Source: Acrocarpospora phusangensis
Lineage (GTDB): Bacteria > Actinomycetota > Actinomycetes > Streptosporangiales > Streptosporangiaceae
Length of the DNA: 43,136 bases
Direction of reading: 5' to 3'
Assembly: GCF_016862995.1 (NCBI RefSeq)
Contig: NZ_BOOA01000068.1
Span: 1-43,136 of the forward strand
Position 1 is the stretch's first letter. Each line of letters starts with the position of its first letter. A model generated the notes under the pieces. That model was not told the DNA's origin and searched no databases. It saw nothing but the letters and a program-made list of their open reading frames with translations. The translations under genes and the position numbers were made by a program. This document shows, piece by piece, positions 1 to 7,961 of this stretch.

Positions 1-55
1 CCTCCGGATGTTCCGGTGGCCCGGAGACTGTCTCCTGCCTCCGGACGTCTGCTGG

Positions 56-1351
56 TCAGGTGGCTGTTTTGTCGGAGACGCCTGCGGAGTCGAAGGTGGC
101 CACGTCGTGCATGACGCGGGCGGCGGCTACGACGAGGGGTTGGGCGAGCAGGCCTCCGGTGCCTTCGCCGAGTCGGAGTTCGAGGTCCACGAGGGGGCGC
201 AGGCCGAGGAATTCGAGTGCGGCCGTGTGTCCTGGTTCGGCGGAGCGGTGGCCGGCGATGCAGTAGCCGATGGCTGGGGGCGCGAGGGCTGCGGCTACCA
301 GGGCTGCCGCTCCTGCGATCACGCCGTCGAGGATGACCGGGACGCGGTGTGCGGCGGCTCCGAGCAGGAAGCCGGCGATGGCGGCGTGTTCGAATCCTCC
401 GACGGCGGCCAGTATGCGCAGGGCCTCGTCTTGGCGGTTGCCGAGTCCGTCGTTTTTCTGCGAGGGCGTCGAGCGCCGGATCGTCTCTTCGCGGTCGGCG
501 GGTTGGGTCTGGCGGTCGGCGGGGTTGGTCTGAGTGGGTGCTGTCAGCGGGACGGAGGAACCACTGTCGGCGGGCGACGTGCGTGGGGCTTCGCGGTCGG
601 CGGGATCGGCCCCGGTCAGCGTGGTCGGGAGCGCGGAAGGGCTGACGGAGGGTGGGGTGAGGAGGGAGTGGATTGTTAGGGAATGGCGGATTATGGCGAT
701 TTTGTGGGTGAGGGTGGCGTCGTCGATTCCGGTTCCTCGGCCGGTGATCTCGGCGGGGTCGCGGCCGGTGAAGGCGCAGATCAGGGCGGCTGAGGCGGTG
801 GTGTTGGCGATGCCCATGTCGCCGGTGACGAGGCAGCGGGCGCCGGAGGCGATGAGCGTGGTGGCGGTTTCGATGCCGGAGTCGAGGGCGGTGAGGGCCT
901 GGGATTCCGTCATGGCGGGGCCCTGGGAGAGGTCGGCGGTGCCGTAGCCGGTTTTGTGGATGAGGAGGTTGGGGGCGGGGGGTAGGTCGGAGGCGACTCC
1001 GACGTCGATGACGGTGACGGTTATGCCGGCCTGGGCGGCGAAGGTGTTCGCTACTGCGCCGCCGGCGAGGAAGTTGGCCACCATCTGGGTGGTGACTTCT
1101 TGGGGCCAGGGGCTGACGCCCTGGGCGTGTACGCCGTGGTCGGCGGCGAAGATGGCGAGGAAGGCGGGGGACGGGAGCGGGGGTGGTGAGACGGCCGCGA
1201 TTCCGGCGAGTTGTACGGCGACGTCTTCGAGGGCGCCGAGGGAGCCGCGTGGTTTCGTGAGACGGTCCTGGTGCGCCCTCGCTTCGGCCATCGCCGGCGC
1301 GTCCAGCGGGGTGATCGCGGCGATGGTCTCGTTCAGTCGGGTACGCGGCAC
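56..1351 (-). CDS. cobT: Nicotinate-nucleotide--dimethylbenzimidazole phosphoribosyltransferase (CobT)
   Basis: This enzyme makes alpha-ribazole phosphate from nicotinate mononucleotide and dimethylbenzimidazole, for the lower loop of cobalamin, in the cytoplasm. Family signatures are visible: the N-terminal KPRGSLGALE segment, AADHGVHAQGVSPWPQEVT near residue 70, and the C-terminal RLGEGTGG containing the expected catalytic Glu. The start is GTG at 1351, preceded by GAGGAG with 6 nt spacing. At 431 residues it is about 70 longer than the usual ~350; the excess is a Pro/Ala/Asp-rich insertion with repeated PADR motifs at about residues 230-305, between the segment after TGRGTGIDD and AAVGGFEHAAIAGFLLGAA. 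The core on both sides looks intact, so I expect an active enzyme with a surface insertion. It lies 10 nt after cobC, in an apparent operon. Function is well supported; the role of the insertion is unknown. Confidence 0.93.
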   Translation of the reverse strand: MPRTRLNETIAAITPLDAPAMAEARAHQDRLTKPRGSLGALEDVAVQLAGIAAVSPPPLPSPAFLAIFAADHGVHAQGVSPWPQEVTTQMVANFLAGGAVANTFAAQAGITVTVIDVGVASDLPPAPNLLIHKTGYGTADLSQGPAMTESQALTALDSGIETATTLIASGARCLVTGDMGIANTTASAALICAFTGRDPAEITGRGTGIDDATLTHKIAIIRHSLTIHSLLTPPSVSPSALPTTLTGADPADREAPRTSPADSGSSVPLTAPTQTNPADRQTQPADREETIRRSTPSQKNDGLGNRQDEALRILAAVGGFEHAAIAGFLLGAAAHRVPVILDGVIAGAAALVAAALAPPAIGYCIAGHRSAEPGHTAALEFLGLRPLVDLELRLGEGTGGLLAQPLVVAAARVMHDVATFDSAGVSDKTAT

Positions 1352-1361
1352 GGGGAGCTCC

Positions 1362-2387
1362 TCAACGTGTCGGGGACGTGTTCATTGTGGCTTCTACGGC
1401 TTTGAGGAAGGCGTCTGAGGTTTCTCGGTCGCGTACGGCGATGCGGATCCAGTCGTTGCCCAAGCCGGGGAATGTGTCGCCGCGGCGAACGGCGAAACCC
1501 TTCTCGCGGAGAGGGAGACGGATGTCGGGGAGTCGTACGCAGACGAAGGACGCTCGGGGGTTGGGGACTACGTGGGCGCCTAGTGCTTGTAAGCCCCTGA
1601 TCAGGTGGGTGCGGTCGAGGGTCAGTTGGTGGGCCCAGGTTTCGGTTTCTGTGAGGGCTTGGGGGGTCATGCAGGCTTGGGCGGCGGCTAGGGCGGGGGT
1701 GGAGACTGCCCAGAGGGGTTGGGCTTCTGCGAGGCGGGTGATCGTGGGGGCGTCGGCGAGTATGTAGCCGATTCGGAGGCCGGCCAGGCCCCAGGTTTTG
1801 GTGAGGCTGCGGATCACGATCAGGCCTGGTAGGGGGGTGGATGCGAGGGACTCGGGCTCGCCGGGGACGCAGTCGGCGAATGCTTCGTCGATGACCAGGG
1901 TGCGGCCTGGGCGGGCTAGGGCTTGGAGGGTTGTCGCTGGGTGTAGGACGGATGTTGGGTTTGTTGGGTTTCCGATCACTACTAGGTCGGCGGATTCGGG
2001 GATCAGGGTGGGGTCGAGGGTGAAATCGCCTGACAGGATGATTCGCTGTACCTGGTGTCCCGCGGCCAGTAGGGCTGCTTCTGGTTCGGTGAACTGGGGG
2101 TGGACGACTACGGCTTGGCGGGGTTTGAGGACTCGGGCCAGAAGGACGAATGCTTCTGCTGCGCCGGCGGTCAGCAGGACCTCGTCGGGGTTGCGGTCAT
2201 GTCTCTTGGCGACCGCTGTTCTGGCTTGGTGTCCTGAGGGGTACGCGGCAAGATCGTCCACGGCGTTTCGGATCACCTCGGCGAGCCACATGGGTGGCAT
2301 GCCCTGGCGGACGTTCACCGCGAGATCCACCAGTCCTGGTGCGACTTCCTGGTCTCCGTGATGCCGTAAATCAACCCACTCTGACAT
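1362..2387 (-). CDS. cobC: PLP-dependent CobC-like aminotransferase/decarboxylase (Rv2231c type)
   Basis: This is a fold-type I PLP enzyme of the histidinol-phosphate aminotransferase/threonine-phosphate decarboxylase group. In the cobalamin pathway such proteins are thought to supply the aminopropanol linker. Visible features are GNPTNPTSV (PLP/substrate region), the VIDEAFADC segment and the lysine motif RSLTKTWGLAGLRIGY, whose Lys would bind PLP, followed by the C-terminal substrate-contacting Arg in WIRIAVRD. I place the start at ATG 2387 (MSEWVDLRHHGD) because the open frame upstream to 2687 has no family similarity. No Shine-Dalgarno sequence precedes it, but TACTGT lies 7 nt upstream, so the mRNA may be leaderless. 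The N-terminal segment lacks the longer CobD-type leader. It sits directly upstream of cobT. A generic aminotransferase is possible, but the cob context favours CobC. Confidence 0.85.
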   Translation of the reverse strand: MSEWVDLRHHGDQEVAPGLVDLAVNVRQGMPPMWLAEVIRNAVDDLAAYPSGHQARTAVAKRHDRNPDEVLLTAGAAEAFVLLARVLKPRQAVVVHPQFTEPEAALLAAGHQVQRIILSGDFTLDPTLIPESADLVVIGNPTNPTSVLHPATTLQALARPGRTLVIDEAFADCVPGEPESLASTPLPGLIVIRSLTKTWGLAGLRIGYILADAPTITRLAEAQPLWAVSTPALAAAQACMTPQALTETETWAHQLTLDRTHLIRGLQALGAHVVPNPRASFVCVRLPDIRLPLREKGFAVRRGDTFPGLGNDWIRIAVRDRETSDAFLKAVEATMNTSPTR

Positions 2388-2394
2388 GATCGCG

Positions 2395-2400
2395 ACAGTA
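2395..2400 (-). promoter_or_regulatory. Possible -10 element of the cobC-cobT operon (leaderless)
   Basis: On the minus strand TACTGT lies 7 nt before the cobC ATG, the distance expected for a leaderless transcript starting at or next to the A of ATG. No convincing -35 hexamer and no ribosome binding site are seen. I found no recognisable cobalamin riboswitch between 2388 and 3036. Confidence 0.3.
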
Positions 2401-2781
2401 CGCGACGTATGTCTCATCCCAGCCGGGAGGGGTCGTTTGCTTGATTCCGGTGGATGTCCCACCCACCCACCCTTTTCACGCTGACGCGCAGCCGGATGTG
2501 TGATCATGCCCGGCCCAGCCGGACATGTGGCCATGCGCCAACACATCGCCATCGCCTCAGACGTGAGCCAAGCGTCCGGCCGCTCACGTGAGGCCACATT
2601 TACGCTTGCACGCAACCGGAATATGCGGCCATGTCCGCCAGCCGGGTGACCAGCGTCTTCAGCCGGCCGTCTTGTTGTCGGATACACCGCCCCCGGGTTT
2701 TCGGTCCCAGGCGGACGTATCCAATGGGACTACGCCTCCGGCCGTGCCAACTCAGTTGGGCGACAACGAGGCCCAGCTCAA

Positions 2782-2859
2782 TCCGCCAAGCGGCTTCGTC
2801 ACATGTCGCACGCACGCCGGTCCGCCAAGCGGCTTCATCACCTGCGCACGCCGATCCGG
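2782..2859. repeat. 39 bp direct tandem duplication
   Basis: TCCGCCAAGCGGCTTC begins at 2782 and again at 2821, giving a 39 bp period (13 codons). A third, degraded start (ATCCGGCAAACGGC) lies near 2854. Copies differ at a few positions. In the rightward frame the units read like PPSGF(V/I)TC. It may be a remnant of coding sequence or a simple slippage product. Confidence 0.6.
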
Positions 2860-3036
2860 CAAACGGCCAGAAACGCCGACAACAATGACGAACAAAGAGG
2901 CAAAAGAGACAGAACCGCAGAGCTCAGCTTCCCAAGCCCCGATTCGGAGTCCCGTTGCCGTGGTTCACGGATCCGTCCGTGCAGGCCAGAGCTGGGAAGG
3001 CTCGCACAAGTGCACCTATGGGGCTAGTCTCCCGGC

Positions 3037-3402
3037 ATGAAGCGATCTCCACTGATCACTCACATCTCTTGGGGCCGCATGGTTGTCGAGGGGGTGGGTG
3101 AAGGAAAGGACTTCAAGCTGTACCCGGGCGGTGGTCGAGCCTGGGACTGGAACGAGACGGGTACGCGTCACGATCCAGGCATCCAGCCCGCCGACGTTAC
3201 CGAACTACTCGACCACGGCGCCGAGGTGGTCGTCCTCTCACGAGGGATGGACTTGGTCCTTCAGACGTGCCCGGAAACCCTGGACTTGCTGAAGCAGAAG
3301 GGCATCGAGGTCTTCGCGGAGGAGACGAAGGCCGCGGTTGAGCGTTACAACGCGTTAGCTGAGACGACCCCCGTGGGGGGCCTGTTCCACTCGACATGCT
3401 GA
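3037..3402 (+). CDS. Mth938-like (DUF498 family) protein
   Basis: A 121-residue protein of the Mth938/NDUFAF3-like fold, a small single-domain family of unsettled biochemical function in bacteria. Characteristic stretches are ITHISWGRMVVEG near the N-terminus, DFKLYPGGGRAWDWNETGTRH, the central EVVVLSRGMDLVLQTCPETL, and LLKQKGIEVFAEETKAAVERYNALAE near the end. Length is normal for the family. The start is ATG 3037; no Shine-Dalgarno sequence precedes it, but TAGTCT at 3025-3030 would suit a leaderless transcript. It stands alone between cobC and the cbiX-like gene, in the opposite direction to both, so the context gives no clear job. Confidence 0.85.
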   Translation: MKRSPLITHISWGRMVVEGVGEGKDFKLYPGGGRAWDWNETGTRHDPGIQPADVTELLDHGAEVVVLSRGMDLVLQTCPETLDLLKQKGIEVFAEETKAAVERYNALAETTPVGGLFHSTC

Positions 3403-3884
3403 CCCGCGCAAGCTACGTGCACTGATCACGACAGCACGAGTCATGTGGACGTGCCCGCTGCGTGCCCGTCAGGGTGGTGAATCGAGGATAGTCACGGTGA
3501 CTCCGGAGCAAAGTTTCACCCGCTCTGAGCTGCTGCGGAGCATGTCAGCCAGTCGCGCGCCGAAATCTTCCAAAGCCGAAATCTTCCAAACTGGTTATGC
3601 ACCGCTGCACCCGTTCGGCCCGACGATCGCCCTGCTGTGGTCGGGCACCGTCCATCGCTGGGGGCGATCGACGGTCCAGGGTTCGTGCCTCACCCTGGTT
3701 CACCGAGAAGCGTGGTCGCGGTAATGCTTCGAGGTCAGCGGCTGCGGCCGGGCCATTAGCCGGGGAGGAGACGGGGCAATCACGGTGACTCAAGGGCTGT
3801 GATTAAGGCCTCTACGCTGGAGAGAGGCACGTTGAGGGATGGCGAGCGGTGCAGTTCCCAAGCTGCGCCCAAGCACCCCCGTCA
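3403..3884. other. Gene-free stretch with small duplications
   Basis: No open frame here has a recognisable family. It holds a perfect 16 bp tandem duplication (3559-3590) and two copies of TCACGGTGACTC, near 3491 and 3779, that flank about 290 bases. The two short copies could be ends of a decayed small element, but no terminal inverted repeats or transposase remnant were seen. Confidence 0.5.
3559..3590. repeat. Perfect 16 bp tandem duplication
   Basis: GCCGAAATCTTCCAAA occurs at 3559-3574 and again immediately at 3575-3590 with no mismatch. It is not inside a credible gene, and looks like a recent slippage or duplication event. Confidence 0.85.
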
Positions 3885-4805
3885 TCACACCCGCGTCGGC
3901 TCCTCCGAAACAGATGACGCCCGACGCGACCGCGGAAGTCTCTGCACCGCCAGCGCCTGCTGCACCCGCTGCCGCGCGTTCCACTCCGCCGCCTCCGACA
4001 GAGCCTCCTCATACCGATCGATCACCACGTCAGCGAGGCCTTCACAATCCCCGATGACCTCGGCGCACCGAATATCGATCCCCTCATGATTCGCCCCATA
4101 AGCCAGCGCCTGTGCCCAAATCCGCTCCAGCACTCCCCCCGCGAACAGCAGATACGGCAGCACGATGACCCTCTTCGCCCCCAGCCTCCGGCACCGCTCC
4201 AACCCCCCAGGAACCCCCGGCCGGGTCCGCGACACATAAGCCGTCTCCACCGTCAGGTACTCAGCCGCATGCGTCTCCCAGAACAGCCGGGAAACCCGAT
4301 GCACCTCAGCGTTCACCGACACAGACGTCGACCCGTGCCCGACCAGCACGATCGCGGTCTCAGCCGGAGTGATCCGCTCAGGCTCCTCATCCGTGAGCCG
4401 AAACGGCTCAGTGCGTACCAAATGGGGCATATCAGCCTGAGCATCAGCGAGACGCTCGGCGAGAAGCTCGAGGATGCGCGGGTCAGGCCCGAGGGGACGA
4501 GCCAGGTTGTACCCGAGCGTGGGGTGGCGCTCCTGCTCCAAAGCGAGAGTGCCGGGAATGTCGCCCAAGGCGATCCGGTCGTAAGTCAAGCTCAGGGGCA
4601 GCGCGATCAGGTGGTGGTGGCCGCGGGCCACGAGGGAGGTGATGGAGTCGCTCAGGGGTGGGCGGGCCCGGGTGATGAACCCTCCGGTCACGTCGGCGGC
4701 TGTGCCGTCCAGGCGGCACCGGAGCCGGTGTACGAAGCGGCCGAATTCGGCAACGCCTGTCTCATCGTGGGTGCCGTGCCCGATGAGTACCAGCGGCGGT
4801 TTCAT
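3885..4805 (-). CDS. CbiX-like sirohydrochlorin chelatase (two-domain)
   Basis: A 306-residue protein made of two class-II chelatase-type halves. The first begins PPLVLIGHGTHDETGVAEF and contains ALPLSLTYDRIALGDIPGTL; the second has IVLVGHGSTSVSVNAEV at about residue 150 and RVIVLPYLLFAGGVLERI, followed by IGDCEGLADVVIDRYEEAL. Family members insert Co2+ or Fe2+ into sirohydrochlorin. In many relatives the first-half motif reads GHAKGDIP with a metal-site His; here that position is Ile (IALGDIP), so the metal site may differ or be shared with HGS in the second half. The start is ATG 4805, with GGGAG about 9 nt upstream; the longer frame to 4862 has no such site. Neighbouring cobC and cobT support a cobalamin role. 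Confidence 0.82.
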   Translation of the reverse strand: MKPPLVLIGHGTHDETGVAEFGRFVHRLRCRLDGTAADVTGGFITRARPPLSDSITSLVARGHHHLIALPLSLTYDRIALGDIPGTLALEQERHPTLGYNLARPLGPDPRILELLAERLADAQADMPHLVRTEPFRLTDEEPERITPAETAIVLVGHGSTSVSVNAEVHRVSRLFWETHAAEYLTVETAYVSRTRPGVPGGLERCRRLGAKRVIVLPYLLFAGGVLERIWAQALAYGANHEGIDIRCAEVIGDCEGLADVVIDRYEEALSEAAEWNARQRVQQALAVQRLPRSRRASSVSEEPTRV

Positions 4806-4883
4806 GTCACCGATCTCCCTGCCTTGTCCGGATCGTGACAATAGCGGACGGTACTGGGCCATGGGGGATCCTTGACCTGTGTT

Positions 4884-5984
4884 TTAAGGTCGGAGTTCGT
4901 CCTGGAGCAGGCTGAAGAGGACGGCGTCGGTGCGTCCGCCCGGGATTGGGAGGCCTTGCCGGAGGATGCCTTCTTCGGTGAATCCGGCTCTGCGGGCGAC
5001 GGCGCGGCTGCCGGTGTTGCCGGTGGCGATCAGTAACTGGACGCGGGTGTAGCCCTGGGCGAGCAGCCAGCTGGCGACGGTTCGGGTGGCTTCGACGGCG
5101 TAGCCCTGGCGGCGGGCCCACGGGGAGACCCAGTAGCCGATCTCGACGTCGCCGCGTTCGGGGTCGGCGCGGTGGACGCCGATGGCGCCGGCCAGGCGTC
5201 CGCCGTCGCGGGGTTCGAGGGCGAAGGTGAGGCCGTTGACGCGGTCGGAGTGGGAGAGCCTGGTGCACCAGTCGATGGCGCGTTCGAGGGTGTAGCCGGG
5301 CGCCCACGGCATCCAGCGGTTCATCTCGGCGTCGTCCTTGACGGCGGCGAGCAGGTCGAAGGCGTCGCGTTTGGCGAAGGGGCGGAGGATGAGGCGGGTG
5401 CTGTCGAGGCGTCCGCCGAAGCTGGGGCCGGTCTCGCCGCGGAGCAGGCCGAAGACGACGACGTCGTGCGGGCCGTCGTCTTCGAAGCCGGCGCCGCGGA
5501 GCACGCCTTCCCGGGTGAATCCGGCTTTCTCGGCGACACGGATGGACGCGGAGTTCTCGATCGTGGCCCGGAGTTCGATCCGGCGCAGGCGTGCGGGCCC
5601 GAGCGCCCAGTCGGCCAGTCCGCGTACGGCCTCCGGCGCGTAGCCGCGTCCCCGATGCCCGGGATGGATGCCGTACCCCACTTCGGTGATGCCTGTGCCC
5701 CAGTGGGTCTTGAACAGGCTGATCGCGCCGATGATGGCACCCGCGGCCTCGATGGCCAGGTGCAAACCCTGTCCGGATTTGCGCAGTTCGTGTACGCCGT
5801 GGGCGAGCCACTGCGCGATCCCCGCCACATACCCGGGAGCGCCGGGCGGGAGCGCGGTCGAATGGGTGCCCTCCTGGACGATCGCCCGTACTCGCGCGGC
5901 GTCGCCGGGCCCGAAATGCCGCAAGATCAGGCGTTCGGTTTGGATCGTGAGATGTTCATCGAACACGCCCATACGGTACGGCAT
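4884..5984 (-). CDS. Tandem GNAT-family N-acetyltransferase
   Basis: A 366-residue protein with two GNAT domains in a row. The first (about 10-180) starts IQTERLILRHFGPGDAARV and carries the acetyl-CoA loop HPGHRGRGYAPEAVRGL; the second (about 190-366) starts GRLDSTRLILRPFAKRDAF and carries SPWARRQGYAVEATRTV. Both resemble the RimJ/RimL subgroup that acetylates protein N-termini or small amines. Both acetyl-CoA motifs look usable, so this is not obviously an active/inactive pair. The substrate cannot be told. Its start at 5984 is 4 nt from the end of lutC, so it is probably the last gene of the lut transcript. ATG 5972 (MGVFDEHL) is an alternative start; neither has a strong ribosome binding site. 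Confidence 0.88.
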   Translation of the reverse strand: MPYRMGVFDEHLTIQTERLILRHFGPGDAARVRAIVQEGTHSTALPPGAPGYVAGIAQWLAHGVHELRKSGQGLHLAIEAAGAIIGAISLFKTHWGTGITEVGYGIHPGHRGRGYAPEAVRGLADWALGPARLRRIELRATIENSASIRVAEKAGFTREGVLRGAGFEDDGPHDVVVFGLLRGETGPSFGGRLDSTRLILRPFAKRDAFDLLAAVKDDAEMNRWMPWAPGYTLERAIDWCTRLSHSDRVNGLTFALEPRDGGRLAGAIGVHRADPERGDVEIGYWVSPWARRQGYAVEATRTVASWLLAQGYTRVQLLIATGNTGSRAVARRAGFTEEGILRQGLPIPGGRTDAVLFSLLQDELRP

Positions 5985-5988
5985 GGCG

Positions 5989-6570
5989 TCAGATCGAGAT
6001 GATCACCTCAAGAGTTCTGGGACCGTGCACGCCTTCGACGCGGTTGAGCTCGATGTCGCTGGTCGCGGACGGGCCGCTGATCCAGGTAAGCGGCCGGGCC
6101 GGGTCGAGTCTGGCGATCGCGTCGGGCACGCCGGGCACGATCTGGTCCTCCCGTACGACGCAGAGGTGGTAGTCGGGGACGAGGGTGAGGGCCCGGCGGC
6201 CCATGCCGCCGCCCGCGTCGAGCACGATCGTCCCGGTTTCGGCGATCGCGACGGCGCAGGTGGTCACCACGGCGTCCACGGTCGTCAGGTCCTCGACGGC
6301 CGACTCGGCCAGCCAGCCGGCGGGGAATCCGCCGGGGACGACGACCTTCTCGGCCGTCCGTCTGGTCAGGGCGTCGCGGATGGCGTCCGGTACGGCCGCC
6401 GCCTCGACGACGTGCACCACCGCGCGGTAGTCGCGGACCTTCTCGGCGAAATGCTCGACGATGCCTTCTCTGTCCGCCCCCGTGCCCTGATAGCCACGGG
6501 GGATCTCCACGTCGGGCGCGTTCGCGACGGCGGAACGGATCCGGGCGAGGATCACGTCGCGGGAGCTCAT
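5989..6570 (-). CDS. lutC: Lactate utilisation protein C (LUD domain)
   Basis: A 193-residue LUD-domain protein, the third subunit of the iron-sulfur L-lactate oxidase LutABC. It begins MSSRDVILARIRSAV and continues with the conserved middle (VDAVVTTCAVAIAETGTIVL and DAGGGMGRRALTLVPDYHLCVV) and the closing TWISGPSATSDIELNRVEGVHGPRTLEVII, typical of LutC/YkgG. The start at ATG 6570 overlaps the lutB stop as ATGA, so the two are translationally coupled; the longer open frame upstream runs inside lutB and is discarded. Length is usual for LutC. Probably cytoplasmic and complexed with LutA and LutB. Confidence 0.93.
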   Translation of the reverse strand: MSSRDVILARIRSAVANAPDVEIPRGYQGTGADREGIVEHFAEKVRDYRAVVHVVEAAAVPDAIRDALTRRTAEKVVVPGGFPAGWLAESAVEDLTTVDAVVTTCAVAIAETGTIVLDAGGGMGRRALTLVPDYHLCVVREDQIVPGVPDAIARLDPARPLTWISGPSATSDIELNRVEGVHGPRTLEVIISI

Positions 6571-7961
6571 CGGGTGCCGCCTTCTGTCCGGTTCCACCAG
6601 GCGCGGAAGGAATCTTTGGGGATGTCGGGGAGGTCGCGGGTGTCGGTCCAGCCGGAGAGCGGGCCGGGCAGCCGTTTGGGGACGAGCCTGCGCATGCGTC
6701 CCCCGAAGCGCTGGGCGCGGGCGAGCCGTGCCGACCGGTTGAAGACCCAGCCGGCGGCGGCCATGCCCGCCCGTTCCGTACGGGGATGCCGGGCTTTGGC
6801 CCGCAGGTCGACGAGGACGGACGGGATGTCGATGGCGACCGGGCACACCTCGTAGCAGGCGCCGCAGAGGGACGACGCGAACGGGAGCGACCGGTCCAGT
6901 TCGGTGTCCATGCCCCGCAGCTGCGGCGTGAGGATCGCCCCGATCGGCCCGGGATACACGGATCCGTACGCGTGCCCGCCGGCTCGTTCGTACACCGGGC
7001 AGACGTTCAGGCAGGCCGAGCAGCGGATGCAGCGCAGCGCCTGCCGTCCGATCTCGTCCGCGAGCACGTCGGTTCGTCCGTTGTCGAGCAGGACGAGATG
7101 GAAATCCTGCCCTTCGACCGACCCTGTCCACATCGAGGTGTACGGATTCATCCGCTCACCCGTGGAACTGCGCGGCAGCAGTTGCAGGAAGACTTCGAGG
7201 TCTCGCCAGGTGGGCAGCAGTTTCTCGATGCCCACCACGCTGATCAGGGTCTCCGGGAGCGTGAGGCACATGCGCCCGTTGCCCTCGGATTCCAGCACGA
7301 CCAGCGTGCCCGACTCGGCAATCATGAAATTCGCGCCGGAAATGGCGACTTTGGCGCGCAGGAATCGTTCCCTGAGATGCAACCGGGCCGCTTCGGCGAG
7401 CGCTCGGGGCTCGTCGGTGAGGTCGGGCGGCGCGTCGGGCATGTGCGCCAGGAAAATCTCCCTGATCTCCGCTCGATTGCGGTGAATGGCGGGGACCAGG
7501 ATATGTGACGGCCAATCATCGCCAAGCTGGACGATCAGCTCGGCGAGGTCGGTCTCGTACGCCTTTATGCCTTCCGCCTCAAGCGCCTCGTTGAGCCCGA
7601 TCTCCTGCGTGGCCATCGACTTGACCTTGACGACTTCACGCTCGCCGGTGGCTTTGACCAGGCCGGCGACGATCCGGTTGGCCTCCGCGGCGTCCTTGGC
7701 CCAGTGGACCGTCCCCCCGGCCGCCGACACCGCCGCTTCGAGTTGGAGGAGGTATTCGTCCAGGTGACGAAGGGTATGATCCTTGATCGCCTTACCGGCC
7801 TGCCGCAGTTCCGCCCAATCCGGCAGCTCCCCCACCACCGCGGCACGCTTGCCCCGGATGGTGTGCGTGGCCTTCCGGAGATTGAACCGCAACTGCGAAT
7901 CCTGTACGGCTTTCGCGGCGTTCTTGGGAAACGACGGCATCCCCACGAATGTCTGGCTCAT
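6567..7961 (-). CDS. lutB: Lactate utilisation protein B (iron-sulfur LUD protein)
   Basis: The 464-residue iron-sulfur subunit of the LutABC lactate oxidation system. An N-terminal LUD domain (about 60-290) includes VKVKSMATQEIGLNEALE and ISGANFMIAESGTLVVLESEGN; the C-terminal part (about 300-400) has two 4Fe-4S ligand sets, CIRCSACLNVCPVYERAGG and CGACYEVCPVAIDIP. Both Cys clusters are complete. It overlaps lutA upstream and lutC downstream by ATGA, so the three genes are coupled. Start ATG 7961. Length and motif order match LutB/YkgF proteins that pass electrons from lactate during conversion to pyruvate. Confidence 0.95.
   Translation of the reverse strand: MSQTFVGMPSFPKNAAKAVQDSQLRFNLRKATHTIRGKRAAVVGELPDWAELRQAGKAIKDHTLRHLDEYLLQLEAAVSAAGGTVHWAKDAAEANRIVAGLVKATGEREVVKVKSMATQEIGLNEALEAEGIKAYETDLAELIVQLGDDWPSHILVPAIHRNRAEIREIFLAHMPDAPPDLTDEPRALAEAARLHLRERFLRAKVAISGANFMIAESGTLVVLESEGNGRMCLTLPETLISVVGIEKLLPTWRDLEVFLQLLPRSSTGERMNPYTSMWTGSVEGQDFHLVLLDNGRTDVLADEIGRQALRCIRCSACLNVCPVYERAGGHAYGSVYPGPIGAILTPQLRGMDTELDRSLPFASSLCGACYEVCPVAIDIPSVLVDLRAKARHPRTERAGMAAAGWVFNRSARLARAQRFGGRMRRLVPKRLPGPLSGWTDTRDLPDIPKDSFRAWWNRTEGGTR

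Larger units (their letters stand above)
2388..3036. other. Gene-free stretch between divergent cobC and the Mth938-fold gene
   Basis: About 650 bases between two divergent genes. The open frames here (for example 2588-3040 plus and 2600-2815 minus) have no recognisable family and no good ribosome binding sites. The stretch holds a 39 bp tandem duplication (separate entry) and several GCCGGA-type short repeats near 2490-2640. For the rightward gene, TAGTCT at 3025-3030 lies 6 nt before the ATG and may be a leaderless -10. Nothing else is supported. Confidence 0.6.

Noticed and set aside
7-55. Start of a further cobalamin gene left of cobT
   Set aside because: Only 55 bases precede the cobT stop, with no readable motif.
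2388-3036. Cobalamin riboswitch upstream of cobC-cobT
   Set aside because: No B12-box-like conserved core could be recognised on the minus strand, and the transcript appears leaderless.
3443-3793. Open frames of 82-93 residues on both strands
   Set aside because: No recognisable family, no ribosome binding site, and they include the 16 bp duplication.
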